A stretch of DNA of 64,000 nt from Marinobacter sp. F4216 (GCF_019931195.1 NZ_JAIOUO010000008.1:124001-188000), one strand, 5' to 3'; counted from the first letter of the stretch, positions 1 to 9,133 are shown. The notes: generated from the sequence alone by a model not told the origin. Program-made: numbers and translations.

Positions 1-1298
1 AAATTGACGAAGATTTCTTCACCGACGGCAAGATGTTCGACGGTTCCTCAATCGCTGGCTGGAAGGGCATCAACGAATCCGACATGATCCTGATGCCGGC
101 CGACGACACGTCTGTGCTGGACCCGTTCACCGAAGAAACCACGGTCAACATCACCTGTGACATCGTCGAGCCGTCCACCATGCAAGGCTACGAGCGTGAC
201 CCACGCTCTGTTGCACGTCGCGCAGAAGAGTACCTGAAGTCCACCGGCGTCGCCGACGGCGCACTGTTTGGCCCTGAGCCCGAGTTCTTCGTATTCGATT
301 CCGTGAAGTGGGACGTCGACATGAAGGGCGCTGGCTACAGCATCCACTCTGAAGAAGCTGCCTGGGTATCTGGTGAAGACTTCGACCGCAACAACATTGG
401 TCACCGTCCGGGTGTCAAAGGCGGCTACTTCCCGGTTCCGCCGGTAGACAGCCTGCACGATCTGCGTGGTGCGATGTGTGCGGCCATGGAATCCATGGGC
501 CTGGAAATCGAAGTACACCACCACGAAGTGGGCACCGCTGGCCAGTGTGAAATCGGCGTTGGCGCCAACACCCTGACCCGCAAGGCAGACGAAGTTCAGA
601 TCCTGAAGTACTGCGTACACAACGTTGCTCACGCTTACGGCAAGACCGCCACCTTCATGCCGAAGCCGGTGGTTGGCGACAACGGCTCTGGCATGCACGT
701 TCACATGTCCCTGAACAAAGATGGCAAGAACATCTTCGCTGGCGACGGCTATGCCGGTCTGAGCGAAACCGCCCTGTACTACATCGGCGGTATCATCAAG
801 CACGCCAAGACCATCAACGCCTTCACCAACGCCTCTACCAACAGCTACAAGCGCCTGGTTCCGGGCTTCGAAGCTCCGGTTATGCTGGCCTACTCTGCCC
901 GTAACCGTTCCGCTTCCATCCGTATCCCGTTCGTGAACAGCCCGAAGGCACGTCGTATCGAAGTTCGCTTCCCGGATCCGTCTGCCAACCCGTACCTGGC
1001 GTTCGCTGCCATGCTGATGGCCGGCCTCGACGGCATCCAGAATAAGATCCACCCGGGCGATGCCATGGACAAGGATCTGTACGATCTGCCGAAGGAAGAA
1101 GCACTGAACATCCCAACCGTGGCCGAGACATTCCAGGAAGCCCTGGATTGCCTCGAGAAGGATCACGAGTTCCTGACCAAGGGCGGTGTGTTCACTGAAG
1201 ACATGATCGCTGGCTACGTCGACCTGAAGCGCGGCGAAGTTGAGCGCCTGAACATGACCACTCACCCGGTTGAGTTCGACATGTACTACTCTGTTTAA
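1..1298 (+). CDS. glnA: Glutamine synthetase type I, 5'-truncated by window edge
   Basis: Makes glutamine from glutamate, ammonia and ATP in the cytoplasm as a dodecamer. The reading frame is open from base 3 with no start codon in the window, so about 40 N-terminal residues are missing (family length about 469; about 431 are present). Visible are the [11 protein letters not shown] block, the GSGMHVHMS ammonia/glutamate-site segment, [14 protein letters not shown] and [25 protein letters not shown] split over the C-terminal half. The DLYDLPKEE segment holds the tyrosine adenylylated by GlnE in proteobacteria, so post-translational control is expected. A strong terminator follows directly, and ntrBC lies downstream as in many gammaproteobacteria. 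Confidence 0.98.
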   Translation, partial: IDEDFFTDGKMFDGSSIAGWKGINESDMILMPADDTSVLDPFTEETTVNITCDIVEPSTMQGYERDPRSVARRAEEYLKSTGVADGALFGPEPEFFVFDSVKWDVDMKGAGYSIHSEEAAWVSGEDFDRNNIGHRPGVKGGYFPVPPVDSLHDLRGAMCAAMESMGLEIEVHHHEVGTAGQCEIGVGANTLTRKADEVQILKYCVHNVAHAYGKTATFMPKPVVGDNGSGMHVHMSLNKDGKNIFAGDGYAGLSETALYYIGGIIKHAKTINAFTNASTNSYKRLVPGFEAPVMLAYSARNRSASIRIPFVNSPKARRIEVRFPDPSANPYLAFAAMLMAGLDGIQNKIHPGDAMDKDLYDLPKEEALNIPTVAETFQEALDCLEKDHEFLTKGGVFTEDMIAGYVDLKRGEVERLNMTTHPVEFDMYYSV

Positions 1299-1320
1299 TC
1301 ACCACAGATTCAACAGAACC

Positions 1321-1352
1321 AAAAGCCCCGCCCCGTGCGGGGCTTTTTTTCG
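1321..1352 (+). terminator. Rho-independent terminator of glnA
   Basis: An AGCCCCGC / GCGGGGCT stem with a short CCC-GT loop is followed by eight T residues, 25 bases after the glnA stop. It separates glnA from the downstream DUF4124 gene and ntrBC, so these have their own promoters. Confidence 0.93.
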
Positions 1353-1435
1353 CCCTCTTCAGGCCTCACCCGGAAAATCCTCGCAAGTGCCTGCCGCCGT
1401 TAACGATATGTAACCAACAACCGCCACCGGAGCCG

Positions 1436-1464
1436 TTGAAAAGACCTCAGGCGCCATCGATAAT
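1436..1464 (+). promoter_or_regulatory. Candidate sigma-70 promoter for the DUF4124 gene
   Basis: TTGAAA (1436-1441) and GATAAT (1459-1464) are separated by exactly 17 bases and lie about 30 bases upstream of the gene at 1495. Position after the glnA terminator supports use as an independent promoter. Seen by eye only. Confidence 0.5.
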
Positions 1465-1494
1465 CGGTTAAAAACCACGACAACAGGTGCAGTT

Positions 1495-2019
1495 ATGAAA
1501 CCGAGGACCGGATTGCTCACCGCAGCCCTTATCCTGGCCACCTCTTCCGTCAGCGCAGAGGTTTACCGAAACGTCGATGCCTATGGCAACGTCACTTACT
1601 CCGACGAGCCGACCGAAGGCGCAGAAGCCATCGATGTGAAACCGGTGACAACCGTGACTCTCCCGAAACCCCAGAATGTGCGGGAAACCGACAAGCTCCG
1701 GGAAGAAGTCAAACGTGAAGGCTCGGTTTATGAAAGTGTTTCGTTCATCTATCCGCAGAATAACCAGGCATTCCACAGCGGCGGTGGCGAAGTCCGCTTT
1801 GAAGTCAGCAGCTCCCCTGCGCTGCAATCGGGGCACAAATACGAAGTGACGCTGGATGGCCAGCCGATTGGCCAGAGCACCTCTGGCACTGTCGCAGTCA
1901 GTAACGTAAACCGGGGCACCCACGATGCCCGCGTCCACATCGTGGATGAGAACGGCGTTCAGGTGAAAACCGGCTCCGCCATCAGCTTTACCGTGCACCG
2001 CCCGTCAGTCGCGAACTAA
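1495..2019 (+). CDS. DUF4124-type exported protein
   Basis: A 174-residue protein with a Sec signal peptide (hydrophobic residues 6-18, likely cleavage after SVSA at about 21). Directly after it comes a DUF4124-like segment, EVYRNVDAYGNVTYSDEP, typical of small periplasmic proteins of unknown function. Residues about 82-170 look like a beta-sandwich (SFIYPQNNQAFHSGGGEVRFEV...). An AGGTG ribosome site sits six bases before the ATG. It lies between glnA and ntrB but its role in nitrogen metabolism, if any, is unknown. The family assignment is from motif recognition; the function is not known. Confidence 0.85.
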   Translation: MKPRTGLLTAALILATSSVSAEVYRNVDAYGNVTYSDEPTEGAEAIDVKPVTTVTLPKPQNVRETDKLREEVKREGSVYESVSFIYPQNNQAFHSGGGEVRFEVSSSPALQSGHKYEVTLDGQPIGQSTSGTVAVSNVNRGTHDARVHIVDENGVQVKTGSAISFTVHRPSVAN

Positions 2020-2024
2020 TACCG

Positions 2025-2041
2025 CGCACCATTTCAGTGCA
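2025..2041 (+). promoter_or_regulatory. NtrC-like binding site upstream of ntrB
   Basis: CGCACC-ATTTC-AGTGCA matches the NtrC operator pattern TGCACC-N5-GGTGCA in all but two bases. It lies about 165-175 bases upstream of the candidate sigma-54 promoter at 2201-2216, a normal enhancer distance. This suggests NtrC autoregulation; binding is inferred. Confidence 0.5.
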
Positions 2042-2062
2042 TTCGCACCAAGAACACGCCAT

Positions 2063-2105
2063 ACTCTGACCAGCATCAGGGCGTTACAGCCCCGCTGGTT
2101 AGAGT
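2063..2105 (+). terminator. Hairpin downstream of the DUF4124 gene
   Basis: ACTCTGACCAGC (2063-2074) pairs with GCTGGTTAGAGT (2094-2105) with one G-T wobble, and an inner GGGC/GCCC pair closes the loop. There is no T-run after it, so it may be a factor-dependent terminator or RNA-stability element for the preceding gene rather than an intrinsic terminator. Confidence 0.45.
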
Positions 2106-2200
2106 AAATACCCTCTCCTGCACCAGCTTACGGCATAATTCCGCCAGTTTTGGCTCGTTTATACGCGTATCGCCCTGTGTTTTACCAACGGTGTCTAAAC

Positions 2201-2216
2201 TGGTTCGCTTCTTGCA
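2201..2216 (+). promoter_or_regulatory. Candidate sigma-54 (-24/-12) promoter of ntrBC
   Basis: TGGTTCGCTTCTTGCA fits the RpoN consensus TGGCACG-N4-TTGCA with the invariant GG and GC exactly spaced. Transcription would start near 2228, inside the longest possible ntrB frame, which argues for the ATG at 2266 as the true ntrB start. Together with the NtrC-like site upstream it points to nitrogen-responsive, self-activated expression. Confidence 0.6.
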
Positions 2217-2265
2217 ATCCTTTGGACATATTAAAACAAACCGGGTCGTTCAACGGGATTCGCGC

Positions 2266-3360
2266 ATGGCACTGTCCAAGCCCATCACACCGAGCTACAA
2301 GAGCATTCTCGACAGCCTTTCCACGGCGGTCCTGGTGCTGGGGGACTATCTCAAGATTCGATACTTCAACCCGGCGGCGGAAAGCCTTTTCGAGACCAGC
2401 ATGACCCGCAGTTTCGGCCAGCCTTTCGGCTCCATCCTCATCGATTCAGAGGAAGCCCTTGAAACCCTCTACGCCGCGCTGGAAAACGGCCAGTCCTATA
2501 CCCGGCGGGAAGCGGAGTTTACGCTGGCCAGCGGCTCGCGGCTGACGGCCGATTACTCGGTCACGCCGATCAGCATTGATCCCACCGAGGTGCTGATCGA
2601 GATCCAGCCCAGGGACCGGCTGCTGCGTATTACCCGCGAAGAGGACATCATCTCCCAGCAGGAAACAACTCGCATTCTGGTACGGGGCATGGCCCACGAA
2701 ATCAAGAACCCTCTGGGGGGCATTCGCGGAGCGGCACAGCTTCTGGACCGGGAACTGAATGACGAAGACCAGCGGGAATACACCCGGGTCATCATTGACG
2801 AGGCAGACCGGCTTCGCAGCCTGGTGGATCGGATGCTGGGCCCCAACAAGGCTCTCAAGCTAGCGCCGACCAACATTCACGAAATACTGGAGCGCGTTGG
2901 CACCCTGCTGGAAGCCGAGAGCAAAGGCCGCCTGCTATTCCGGCGGGATTACGACCCCAGCATTCCGGAATTCCCCGGTGACAAAGAGCAGTTGATTCAG
3001 GCCTTCCTGAACATTGCCCGCAACGCCATGGAAGCCGCGTTCGAAAACCAGAACGACCATGACAGTGATGAACCACCCACCATCACGTTCCGGACGCGGG
3101 CCCTGCGCCAGTTTACCATTGGCAACCGCCGCCACCGCCTGGTGTGCCGGGTGAATGTCATCGATAACGGTCCCGGCATTCCGTCGGAACTGCGGCAAAA
3201 CATCTTCTATCCAATGATCAGTGGGCGTGCCAGCGGTACCGGCCTTGGCCTGTCCATCACCCAAAGCATCATTGGTCAACATCACGGTCTGGTTGAGTGC
3301 GACAGTGAGCCCGGCCAGACGGATTTCACTATCTTCCTGCCTCTGGAGGACACCCCATGA
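2266..3360 (+). CDS. glnL: Nitrogen regulation sensor histidine kinase/phosphatase NtrB
   Basis: Phosphorylates or dephosphorylates NtrC in response to PII (glutamine signal). A cytoplasmic protein of 364 residues: PAS domain (about 10-120; LDSLSTAVLVLGDYLKIRYFN), HisKA with phospho-acceptor His144 in GMAHEIKNPLGG, and a HATPase domain with N (NIARNAMEAA), G1 (DNGPGIP) and G2 (GRASGTGLGLS) boxes. A GTG at 2191 would add 25 residues, but the ATG at 2266 fits the family's N-terminus and lies after the sigma-54 promoter. The stop overlaps the ntrC start (ATGA), implying translational coupling. Confidence 0.95.
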   Translation: MALSKPITPSYKSILDSLSTAVLVLGDYLKIRYFNPAAESLFETSMTRSFGQPFGSILIDSEEALETLYAALENGQSYTRREAEFTLASGSRLTADYSVTPISIDPTEVLIEIQPRDRLLRITREEDIISQQETTRILVRGMAHEIKNPLGGIRGAAQLLDRELNDEDQREYTRVIIDEADRLRSLVDRMLGPNKALKLAPTNIHEILERVGTLLEAESKGRLLFRRDYDPSIPEFPGDKEQLIQAFLNIARNAMEAAFENQNDHDSDEPPTITFRTRALRQFTIGNRRHRLVCRVNVIDNGPGIPSELRQNIFYPMISGRASGTGLGLSITQSIIGQHHGLVECDSEPGQTDFTIFLPLEDTP

Positions 3361-4784
3361 GCCAACCGGCTAACGTCTGGATCATCGACGATGACCGGAG
3401 CATTCGCTGGGTGCTGGAACGCGCCCTCAATCAAGCCGGCATGCACCCCCGGGTCTTTGAGAGTGGCGAGGGCATCACCACGCGCCTGCAGCACGAACAG
3501 CCCGACGCTGTCATTAGCGACATCCGAATGCCGGGTGTCGATGGCATCACCCTGCTGTCGGATATCGTCGCCGACCACCCCGATGTACCGGTAATCATCA
3601 TGACCGCGCATTCGGACCTGGAAAGTGCCGTCACTAGTTACCAGACCGGTGCGTTTGAGTACCTGCCCAAACCCTTTGACGTGGACGATGCCGTTGCTCT
3701 GGTGAAACGTGCGGTCGCCCACAGTCACGAGAAAAGGGCCAGCACGGAAAAGCAGCCGGAAAACCTCCAGCGCAATACCGAAATCATTGGTGAAGCGCCG
3801 GCCATGCAGGAGGTTTTTCGCGCCATCGGCCGGCTCTCCCACTCCAACATCACCGTTCTGATCAACGGTGAAAGCGGTACCGGCAAGGAGCTGGTGGCCC
3901 AAGCCCTGCACAACCACAGCCCACGAGCCAAGCATCCGTTCATCGCCCTGAACATGGCGGCGATTCCCAAGGATCTGATTGAATCGGAACTGTTCGGTCA
4001 CGAGAAAGGAGCCTTTACCGGTGCCGGCGCTGCGCGCCAGGGACGATTCGAACAGGCCAACGGGGGAACTCTGTTCCTCGACGAAATCGGCGACATGCCC
4101 GCCGACACCCAGACCCGATTATTGCGGGTTCTGGCCGATGGCGAGTTCTACCGGGTGGGTGGCACCACACCCATCAAAGTCGATGTGCGCATCATTGCGG
4201 CCACTCACCAGAATCTGGAAAAACTGGTGGAAGCAGGCTCCTTCCGGGAGGACCTGTTCCACCGCCTGAACGTGATTCGGGTGCACCTGCCCAAGCTGGC
4301 AGAACGTCGGGAAGACATTCCCCGACTGATGCAGCACTTCTTGAAGCGCGCTGCGAAAGAACTGGCGGTTGAATCCAAGCTGTTACGCCCGGATGCAGAG
4401 GAGTACCTCTCCACCCTGCCCTGGCCCGGCAACGTCCGCCAGTTGGAGAATACCTGTCGCTGGCTGACCGTGATGGCCAGTGGTCGTGAGATCCATATCG
4501 ACGACCTGCCCCCCGAACTTCTGCATCAGGCCGAAACACCTACCGCCGGATCGACCTGGCAGGAAGGCCTGAGAAACTGGGCAGAGCAGGAGCTGAAGCG
4601 GGGCAAGAAAGGCATTCTGGATACCGCGGTACCCGAGTTCGAAAAGATCATGATCGAGACCGCACTCAAGCATACGGGCGGCCGCCGTCGGGATGCCTCC
4701 ATCCTGCTGGGATGGGGGCGCAACACCCTGACCCGGAAGATCAACGAGTTGGGCATGGATCACCCGGAACACGAAGAAGAGTAA
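3357..4784 (+). CDS. glnG: Nitrogen regulation response regulator NtrC
   Basis: A sigma-54 enhancer-binding activator of nitrogen genes, 475 residues. The receiver domain covers 1-120 with the phosphorylated aspartate at 55 (ISDIRMPG) and the conserved lysine in LPKPFD. The AAA+ domain (about 143-370) has Walker A GESGTGKE (171-178), the sigma-54 contact loop GAFTGA (218-223) and Walker B LFLDEI (239-244). A Fis-type helix-turn-helix ends the protein (GRRRDASILLGWGRNTLTRKI). All key residues are intact, so it should be functional. It is co-translated with ntrB. Confidence 0.97.
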   Translation: MSQPANVWIIDDDRSIRWVLERALNQAGMHPRVFESGEGITTRLQHEQPDAVISDIRMPGVDGITLLSDIVADHPDVPVIIMTAHSDLESAVTSYQTGAFEYLPKPFDVDDAVALVKRAVAHSHEKRASTEKQPENLQRNTEIIGEAPAMQEVFRAIGRLSHSNITVLINGESGTGKELVAQALHNHSPRAKHPFIALNMAAIPKDLIESELFGHEKGAFTGAGAARQGRFEQANGGTLFLDEIGDMPADTQTRLLRVLADGEFYRVGGTTPIKVDVRIIAATHQNLEKLVEAGSFREDLFHRLNVIRVHLPKLAERREDIPRLMQHFLKRAAKELAVESKLLRPDAEEYLSTLPWPGNVRQLENTCRWLTVMASGREIHIDDLPPELLHQAETPTAGSTWQEGLRNWAEQELKRGKKGILDTAVPEFEKIMIETALKHTGGRRRDASILLGWGRNTLTRKINELGMDHPEHEEE

Positions 4785-4790
4785 GTCCAC

Positions 4791-4816
4791 GCTCCTCCCT
4801 TTACACGGGGAGGAGC
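4791..4816. terminator. Hairpin between convergent ntrC and mshQ
   Basis: GCTCCTCCC (4791-4799) pairs with GGGGAGGAGC across a short loop, in the 45-base gap between the two converging genes. T-runs are poor on both sides, so it is a weak or factor-assisted bidirectional terminator. Confidence 0.5.
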
Positions 4817-4829
4817 CTTTCAGTTTCCC

Positions 4830-7460
4830 TTAACGCTCCTGCCAGAAAATCACCCGGTCGTGCCCCCGGTAAACCCCGAAAGTCGCCAGACCGACCGGAT
4901 CGTCCAGAGCACCATCGCCATCCCAGTCAGCCTCCAGCCAACCGGGCACATCCCAGGTCAGCGCATCTGTACCCTGGGTTCCGTTGGGCTGTAGTGTCAG
5001 TGGGCCGCCGCTGCCAGCGCCAATCGTGCCGGCATCGGCGGATAACGTATGGTACACCTCCGGATCGCTGATGCTTGCCGTACTCCAGGCAGAGCAGCCA
5101 TCATCGGCGTGCTCGACAAAACGGCTGCCATTCCAGGCTTCCGCCCGAAACGGCATCGACAGCGAAGCGACATTCTCCGGTCCGTAGACATTCTCCAGAT
5201 GCCAGCGACCGTATCGCACTTCCAGGGGCGCGCCGGGCGTAATCTGGACTGGCACCAAAGGTGCAACGACACCATCGCTATCGACGACGCCCGTCACCGT
5301 AAGCGTCAGACTCGGAGCAAACGGCCCGACTTTGCCATCGGGGGATTTATCGTAAACCAGCGAGTCCATACTGGAGAAGATGTAGGACACCTGTCCGGGA
5401 CTGGAGACTGTCACCATGCCGGTTTGAATGGAGGCGGTAACGGGTATTAATGCGCCGGAGAGCCCCGTCTGGACATTGTCAGTCGTTGGCGAAGTCCGAC
5501 TAACGCCAGAAGCATTCAGCTTCATGAACCCCGTTTCTGTGTAGTTGCGAGTGACGTACGTGCCGGGCCCCATCGCCGAAATGGTGATTTCCGGCATCAG
5601 GTTCCAGCTCATGGCCTGCCCGGTGTAGGTAAACGGCGATCCGGTGCTGCAAAACGGAGCCAGTTCCCCTGGTGATACCGACAATTCAAACCGGTCCGGA
5701 ATGAATCTCCCTACGTTGGCTGACAGACCTTGAAACGGTGGCGTAGCACCAAGGTAGGAATCATTGCGCGCGGCCAGCGCTATGATCCCCACCTCGTTCC
5801 AGCTCACGCCACTGACAAGCGCCTGGCCATTGCTGAACAGAGACCCTGACAGCAACCCAGCCCCGGACAGCAGCCCCACCTCGCTTCCAGGGCCAACTGG
5901 CTGAACCAGAGTATGGGTAAGGTCAGCGCCCTGGGGAGTACCTTCCTGCCCGTAACTCGCCAGCGGCGTGCCGTTTGCACCAACCGCCGCCAGTTGCACG
6001 TCAAAGGCCTCCCCCGCAGCCCGGAATACCGGCCCGGAAGCATCGCTCGCAGAGGGATTGCCGGATACGAACAGTTCGAACCGGTCAGGCCGGACGGTCC
6101 AGAGATCACTGACGCCCGCCACCGGCAGCGGACTCCCCATGACGTCCTGTACAATTCCGGACGTGTCATCCAGCAGATTAAGCTCGTACTGACCAACATC
6201 CGAAGTCACCAGTGAAAACGATGCCTCGCCACCCGTAAAGTTGAGGGAAAGGTTGTTCGCCGAGGGCAGCGCATTCGCAACACCCGCAGTGCTCGTTCCG
6301 ATATTCAGGCCTGGCGCGTTTCCGCCGGGGTCATCTCCGGTACGGGACAGCCAGGCTTTGAGCCCGATGCTGCCTTCGTAATCCGGAATCGAGCCACACT
6401 CACCATTTACAGGATCGCGACGTACGGCCCGGACCACAAACTGATGGTCGCGCTCAGCCACAATATCGAGTCCATTAACGTCCGAGCTTTCAACCAGAAA
6501 AGCATTCTCCAGAAACTGGATGGCAGAAGACTGGGACTCCACACCGGATAATTCTGTTACCTGTATAGTGAGCTCATCAGCCGTTGCGTTAGACAAGGCC
6601 AAAGACACCGCCCCCCCATCCGCAGGTACGAACTGGTAGGTAACCCCACCATTGTTATCTGTGTCTGGATTTGGAGCTAAAACACCTGCAGGTACGTCAG
6701 CGCTGCCTGCCGCCCAGTTTCCGCTTCCGGAGCTTGTCTGCACAGCAATCTGCCCGCTGTAACCCGCCAGCAAGTTTCCGCCCTGATTCAGGGCGCGTAT
6801 GGTCACCTCGACCGGCGCACAGACGCTGCCAGTCGCTGGCACCAGAACTTCAAAGCCACCCAGATTATTGCCACCGCCAGAGTTATTGTTGGACCCACCT
6901 TGAGTTGGCTTGTCCGCATTACCTTTGGGCGGCTCGGTGGGCCACCCCCCCGTGCCATCGGGACGCCTGGATATGGTCTTGGAGCTGGTCTGAGCTCCCG
7001 AAGCTTGCCAACTGTAAGCCGGTTCACAATTCATATCCTCCTGGTCGACAAATCCATTAACGCTCAGATAATCAATGGTATTGCCCTCACCATCTTTCAG
7101 CAGGATATCCATTGCCTGGAAGTTGATGACGTCCCCATTTTCAATCTGCGCTTTTTCGACCACCAGCCAGGGAAGGCTCAATGCCGTGGCAGCACTTAAC
7201 GGTATATCACCACTGCAACCTGCATTACTGCACAGCGACAGCGACCAATCGGAATAACTGTCGGTTGCCGAAAAAGACAGCATTTTTAATTCGACAAACC
7301 AATTCGTTTGGCCTTCAGATTGTTTATGCACCTCATTAATAGTTGCCTGCCCCCAATAGGCAGAACACTCTGCAAGGGCGTTAGCAGAAGCCAGTACGCC
7401 CGTGCAGAGAACCACCAGCGAACGAAAGAATCTTACAATGGCAGGAAGCGTGCCTTTCAC
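4830..7460 (-). CDS. mshQ: MSHA biogenesis protein MshQ-like surface protein
   Basis: Last gene of the MSHA operon, 876 residues. GTG at 7460 is chosen as start because it overlaps the mshP stop (GTGA), has a GGAGGTGAAGG ribosome site, and gives a clean signal peptide ending ASANALA before ECSAYWGQ; an ATG at 7511 would overlap mshP by 55 bases. The N-terminal 150 residues resemble a lamin-tail-like beta domain (INEV...TIDYLSV...RRPDGTGGW), followed by a G/N-rich linker, beta repeats, and a large C-terminal region of the DUF6701/MshQ type. Probably a pilus-tip or outer-surface component; function in MSHA pili is not defined. Confidence 0.85.
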   Translation of the reverse strand: MKGTLPAIVRFFRSLVVLCTGVLASANALAECSAYWGQATINEVHKQSEGQTNWFVELKMLSFSATDSYSDWSLSLCSNAGCSGDIPLSAATALSLPWLVVEKAQIENGDVINFQAMDILLKDGEGNTIDYLSVNGFVDQEDMNCEPAYSWQASGAQTSSKTISRRPDGTGGWPTEPPKGNADKPTQGGSNNNSGGGNNLGGFEVLVPATGSVCAPVEVTIRALNQGGNLLAGYSGQIAVQTSSGSGNWAAGSADVPAGVLAPNPDTDNNGGVTYQFVPADGGAVSLALSNATADELTIQVTELSGVESQSSAIQFLENAFLVESSDVNGLDIVAERDHQFVVRAVRRDPVNGECGSIPDYEGSIGLKAWLSRTGDDPGGNAPGLNIGTSTAGVANALPSANNLSLNFTGGEASFSLVTSDVGQYELNLLDDTSGIVQDVMGSPLPVAGVSDLWTVRPDRFELFVSGNPSASDASGPVFRAAGEAFDVQLAAVGANGTPLASYGQEGTPQGADLTHTLVQPVGPGSEVGLLSGAGLLSGSLFSNGQALVSGVSWNEVGIIALAARNDSYLGATPPFQGLSANVGRFIPDRFELSVSPGELAPFCSTGSPFTYTGQAMSWNLMPEITISAMGPGTYVTRNYTETGFMKLNASGVSRTSPTTDNVQTGLSGALIPVTASIQTGMVTVSSPGQVSYIFSSMDSLVYDKSPDGKVGPFAPSLTLTVTGVVDSDGVVAPLVPVQITPGAPLEVRYGRWHLENVYGPENVASLSMPFRAEAWNGSRFVEHADDGCSAWSTASISDPEVYHTLSADAGTIGAGSGGPLTLQPNGTQGTDALTWDVPGWLEADWDGDGALDDPVGLATFGVYRGHDRVIFWQER

Positions 7461-7870
7461 CGGACCTTCACCTCCACCACACGCCGGGCCTGATCCAGCC
7501 CCGCGCCACATTGGCCGGCACTAATCAATGTGAACACCGGCTGAGCTCCCCCCGAGCCCTGCACATCCGCCAGCACTGACTCACAGGAAACCTCGGCCTG
7601 GCAGCCCGACAGCCCAGTCGAAGAAAAAACCTTGGGTGATGAAAGACCGCTGCAACTGTTCGCCTCCAGTACCTCACGCACGCCGACCTGAGCACCGCTT
7701 TCAGCACTGAACAACGCCCGCTGGGACTGTATCTGCAGACTTACCGCCTCGGCACTGCCCTGCTGGAGCTGGGCCATGACCACCACCAACAAGGCCAGCA
7801 CTGTCATCACAAAAATCGCCACCGGCAGACCGGCACCAGACTGCTTTTGCAGGGAAGACTCAGGGCACAT
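7457..7870 (-). CDS. mshP: MSHA minor pilin-like protein MshP
   Basis: A 137-residue PilX-like minor pilin subunit of the MSHA pilus. The N-terminus has a short leader ending in glycine (KQSG) then AGLPVAIFVMTVLALLVVVMAQ, a membrane helix. Unlike classical pilins it has no glutamate at mature position 5, which is usual for MshP/PilX-type proteins. Four cysteines in the C-terminal half could form disulphides. It overlaps mshO by 11 bases and mshQ by 4, so the three genes are translationally coupled. Confidence 0.85.
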   Translation of the reverse strand: MCPESSLQKQSGAGLPVAIFVMTVLALLVVVMAQLQQGSAEAVSLQIQSQRALFSAESGAQVGVREVLEANSCSGLSSPKVFSSTGLSGCQAEVSCESVLADVQGSGGAQPVFTLISAGQCGAGLDQARRVVEVKVR

Positions 7871-8645
7871 TACGAATCTGCACCTCCTGACTCACGGTGG
7901 TCACCTCGCCGGTTTGCTCACTTTGCAGCTGGAAAGTGAACGCCACGACACCGTTACGCTGCAGTGTGGGAGGCACCACCTCGAATTGCAGGGAATTGCT
8001 CACAAGCCCAGCTGCCAGCACTTCACGGTTTGGCGCCCCGGTTGGCAACCCCGACGCCACGGAGGACTGGATACCGTAGTTTGAATATCGGAACAGGAAC
8101 GGCCCCTGCTGACACAGGGTTCTCGGTTCATCAATCACAAAGAATTTTCGAGCCGGGGACTGGCCCGAGAAGCGGTGGCTGGCACCGCCGTCAAAGCTCA
8201 CGGTGACGGGTGACGTGCCCGTCGGCAAGGTGGCTGCCGGCGACACCGGGCCAGGATTGCTCACTGAATACAGGTCACTGCCATAGCCGTAAACCACAAC
8301 TCGACCTGCCGCGGTTTCACCACCCGCAAGCGGCACTGCTTCGAACGAGGTCAGACTTCCACCACCGGGCAGGGAGAGATAATTGGAAGCGGCCAGCAAA
8401 GGCATCCATTCGATGCAGGAACCATCACTGTTTATCCGCACCGAGCCCGGCAACGCTTCTCGCAGAGCCCGGCTGACCTGTTCACTGAGAACAACACCGG
8501 ACAGCGAACGCAGCTGGCGCGAACCCACATCAATGGCGCCCTGCGTCGACAGCGTCACAAAGCGTAAGGAAATCGTGGCGACGATCGACAGCAGAACGAT
8601 CACCATGATCAGCTCGATGAGCGTGAAGCCCTCCGCCCTGCGCAT
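7860..8645 (-). CDS. mshO: MSHA minor pilin MshO
   Basis: A 261-residue minor pilin with a class III signal sequence: short charged leader MRRAEG, then FTLIELIMVIVLLSIVATIS with Glu5 present. The globular part has a cysteine pair typical of PilW/GspJ-like subunits. Cleaved by a prepilin peptidase not encoded in this window, and probably part of the pilus priming or tip complex. Its start touches the mshD stop. Confidence 0.88.
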   Translation of the reverse strand: MRRAEGFTLIELIMVIVLLSIVATISLRFVTLSTQGAIDVGSRQLRSLSGVVLSEQVSRALREALPGSVRINSDGSCIEWMPLLAASNYLSLPGGGSLTSFEAVPLAGGETAAGRVVVYGYGSDLYSVSNPGPVSPAATLPTGTSPVTVSFDGGASHRFSGQSPARKFFVIDEPRTLCQQGPFLFRYSNYGIQSSVASGLPTGAPNREVLAAGLVSNSLQFEVVPPTLQRNGVVAFTFQLQSEQTGEVTTVSQEVQIRNVP

Positions 8646-9133
8646 CAGAAATTCGCCCTGTAGGCAGAAAAGGTGAAATCCCGGTTGTCGGGGGCAGACA
8701 CCAGAAGGTCAATACGCTTGGCCTCGGAGGCCGGCAGCCCGACATCGGCACCGGCACAGCTCACCGACACCTGAACGGAGAATCCGCTGTAGCCACTCAG
8801 ACTGCTGAGGGCGCTGGAGGGCGGTGAATCGACTAATCCGTTGTAATCGTCCACGTCATCAAACGTGGCCCGGATCTCAGCACCGTCTGATCCGATGCTG
8901 CAAGCACCGTTATAGCGGGGAACGCCCCCCTGAGGGGTCTGTTCATCGTATTTTCGGGTGAGGATTTCATCCATATACAGCTGGGCCAGCGCCACTGCCC
9001 GGGTCTCGTTCAGCGGATCGGCACTGCGACCGGATATGAGAGAAAACGCGCCCACTACGCCGGCAATGGCGATGCTGATAATCACAATCGTGATCACCAG
9101 CTCCACCAGCGTTGCTCCCTGTTCGCGCCTCAT
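8645..9133 (-). CDS. mshD: MSHA minor pilin MshD
   Basis: A 162-residue minor pilin with leader MRREQG and ATLVELVITIVIISIAIAG helix; Glu5 is present but mature residue 1 is alanine rather than phenylalanine. ATG at 9133 is preferred over an upstream TTG at 9142 because it forms an ATGA overlap with the mshC stop and gives the usual short leader. GspI/PilV-like role in pilus initiation is inferred. Confidence 0.87.
   Translation of the reverse strand: MRREQGATLVELVITIVIISIAIAGVVGAFSLISGRSADPLNETRAVALAQLYMDEILTRKYDEQTPQGGVPRYNGACSIGSDGAEIRATFDDVDDYNGLVDSPPSSALSSLSGYSGFSVQVSVSCAGADVGLPASEAKRIDLLVSAPDNRDFTFSAYRANF

Noticed and set aside
48..1265. 405-codon open frame on the - strand over glnA
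   Set aside because: Antisense shadow of glnA; no homology by eye, no start signals.
2191..2265. Upstream GTG start for ntrB
   Set aside because: Would place the sigma-54 promoter inside the coding region and add residues not expected in NtrB; the ATG at 2266 fits family length.
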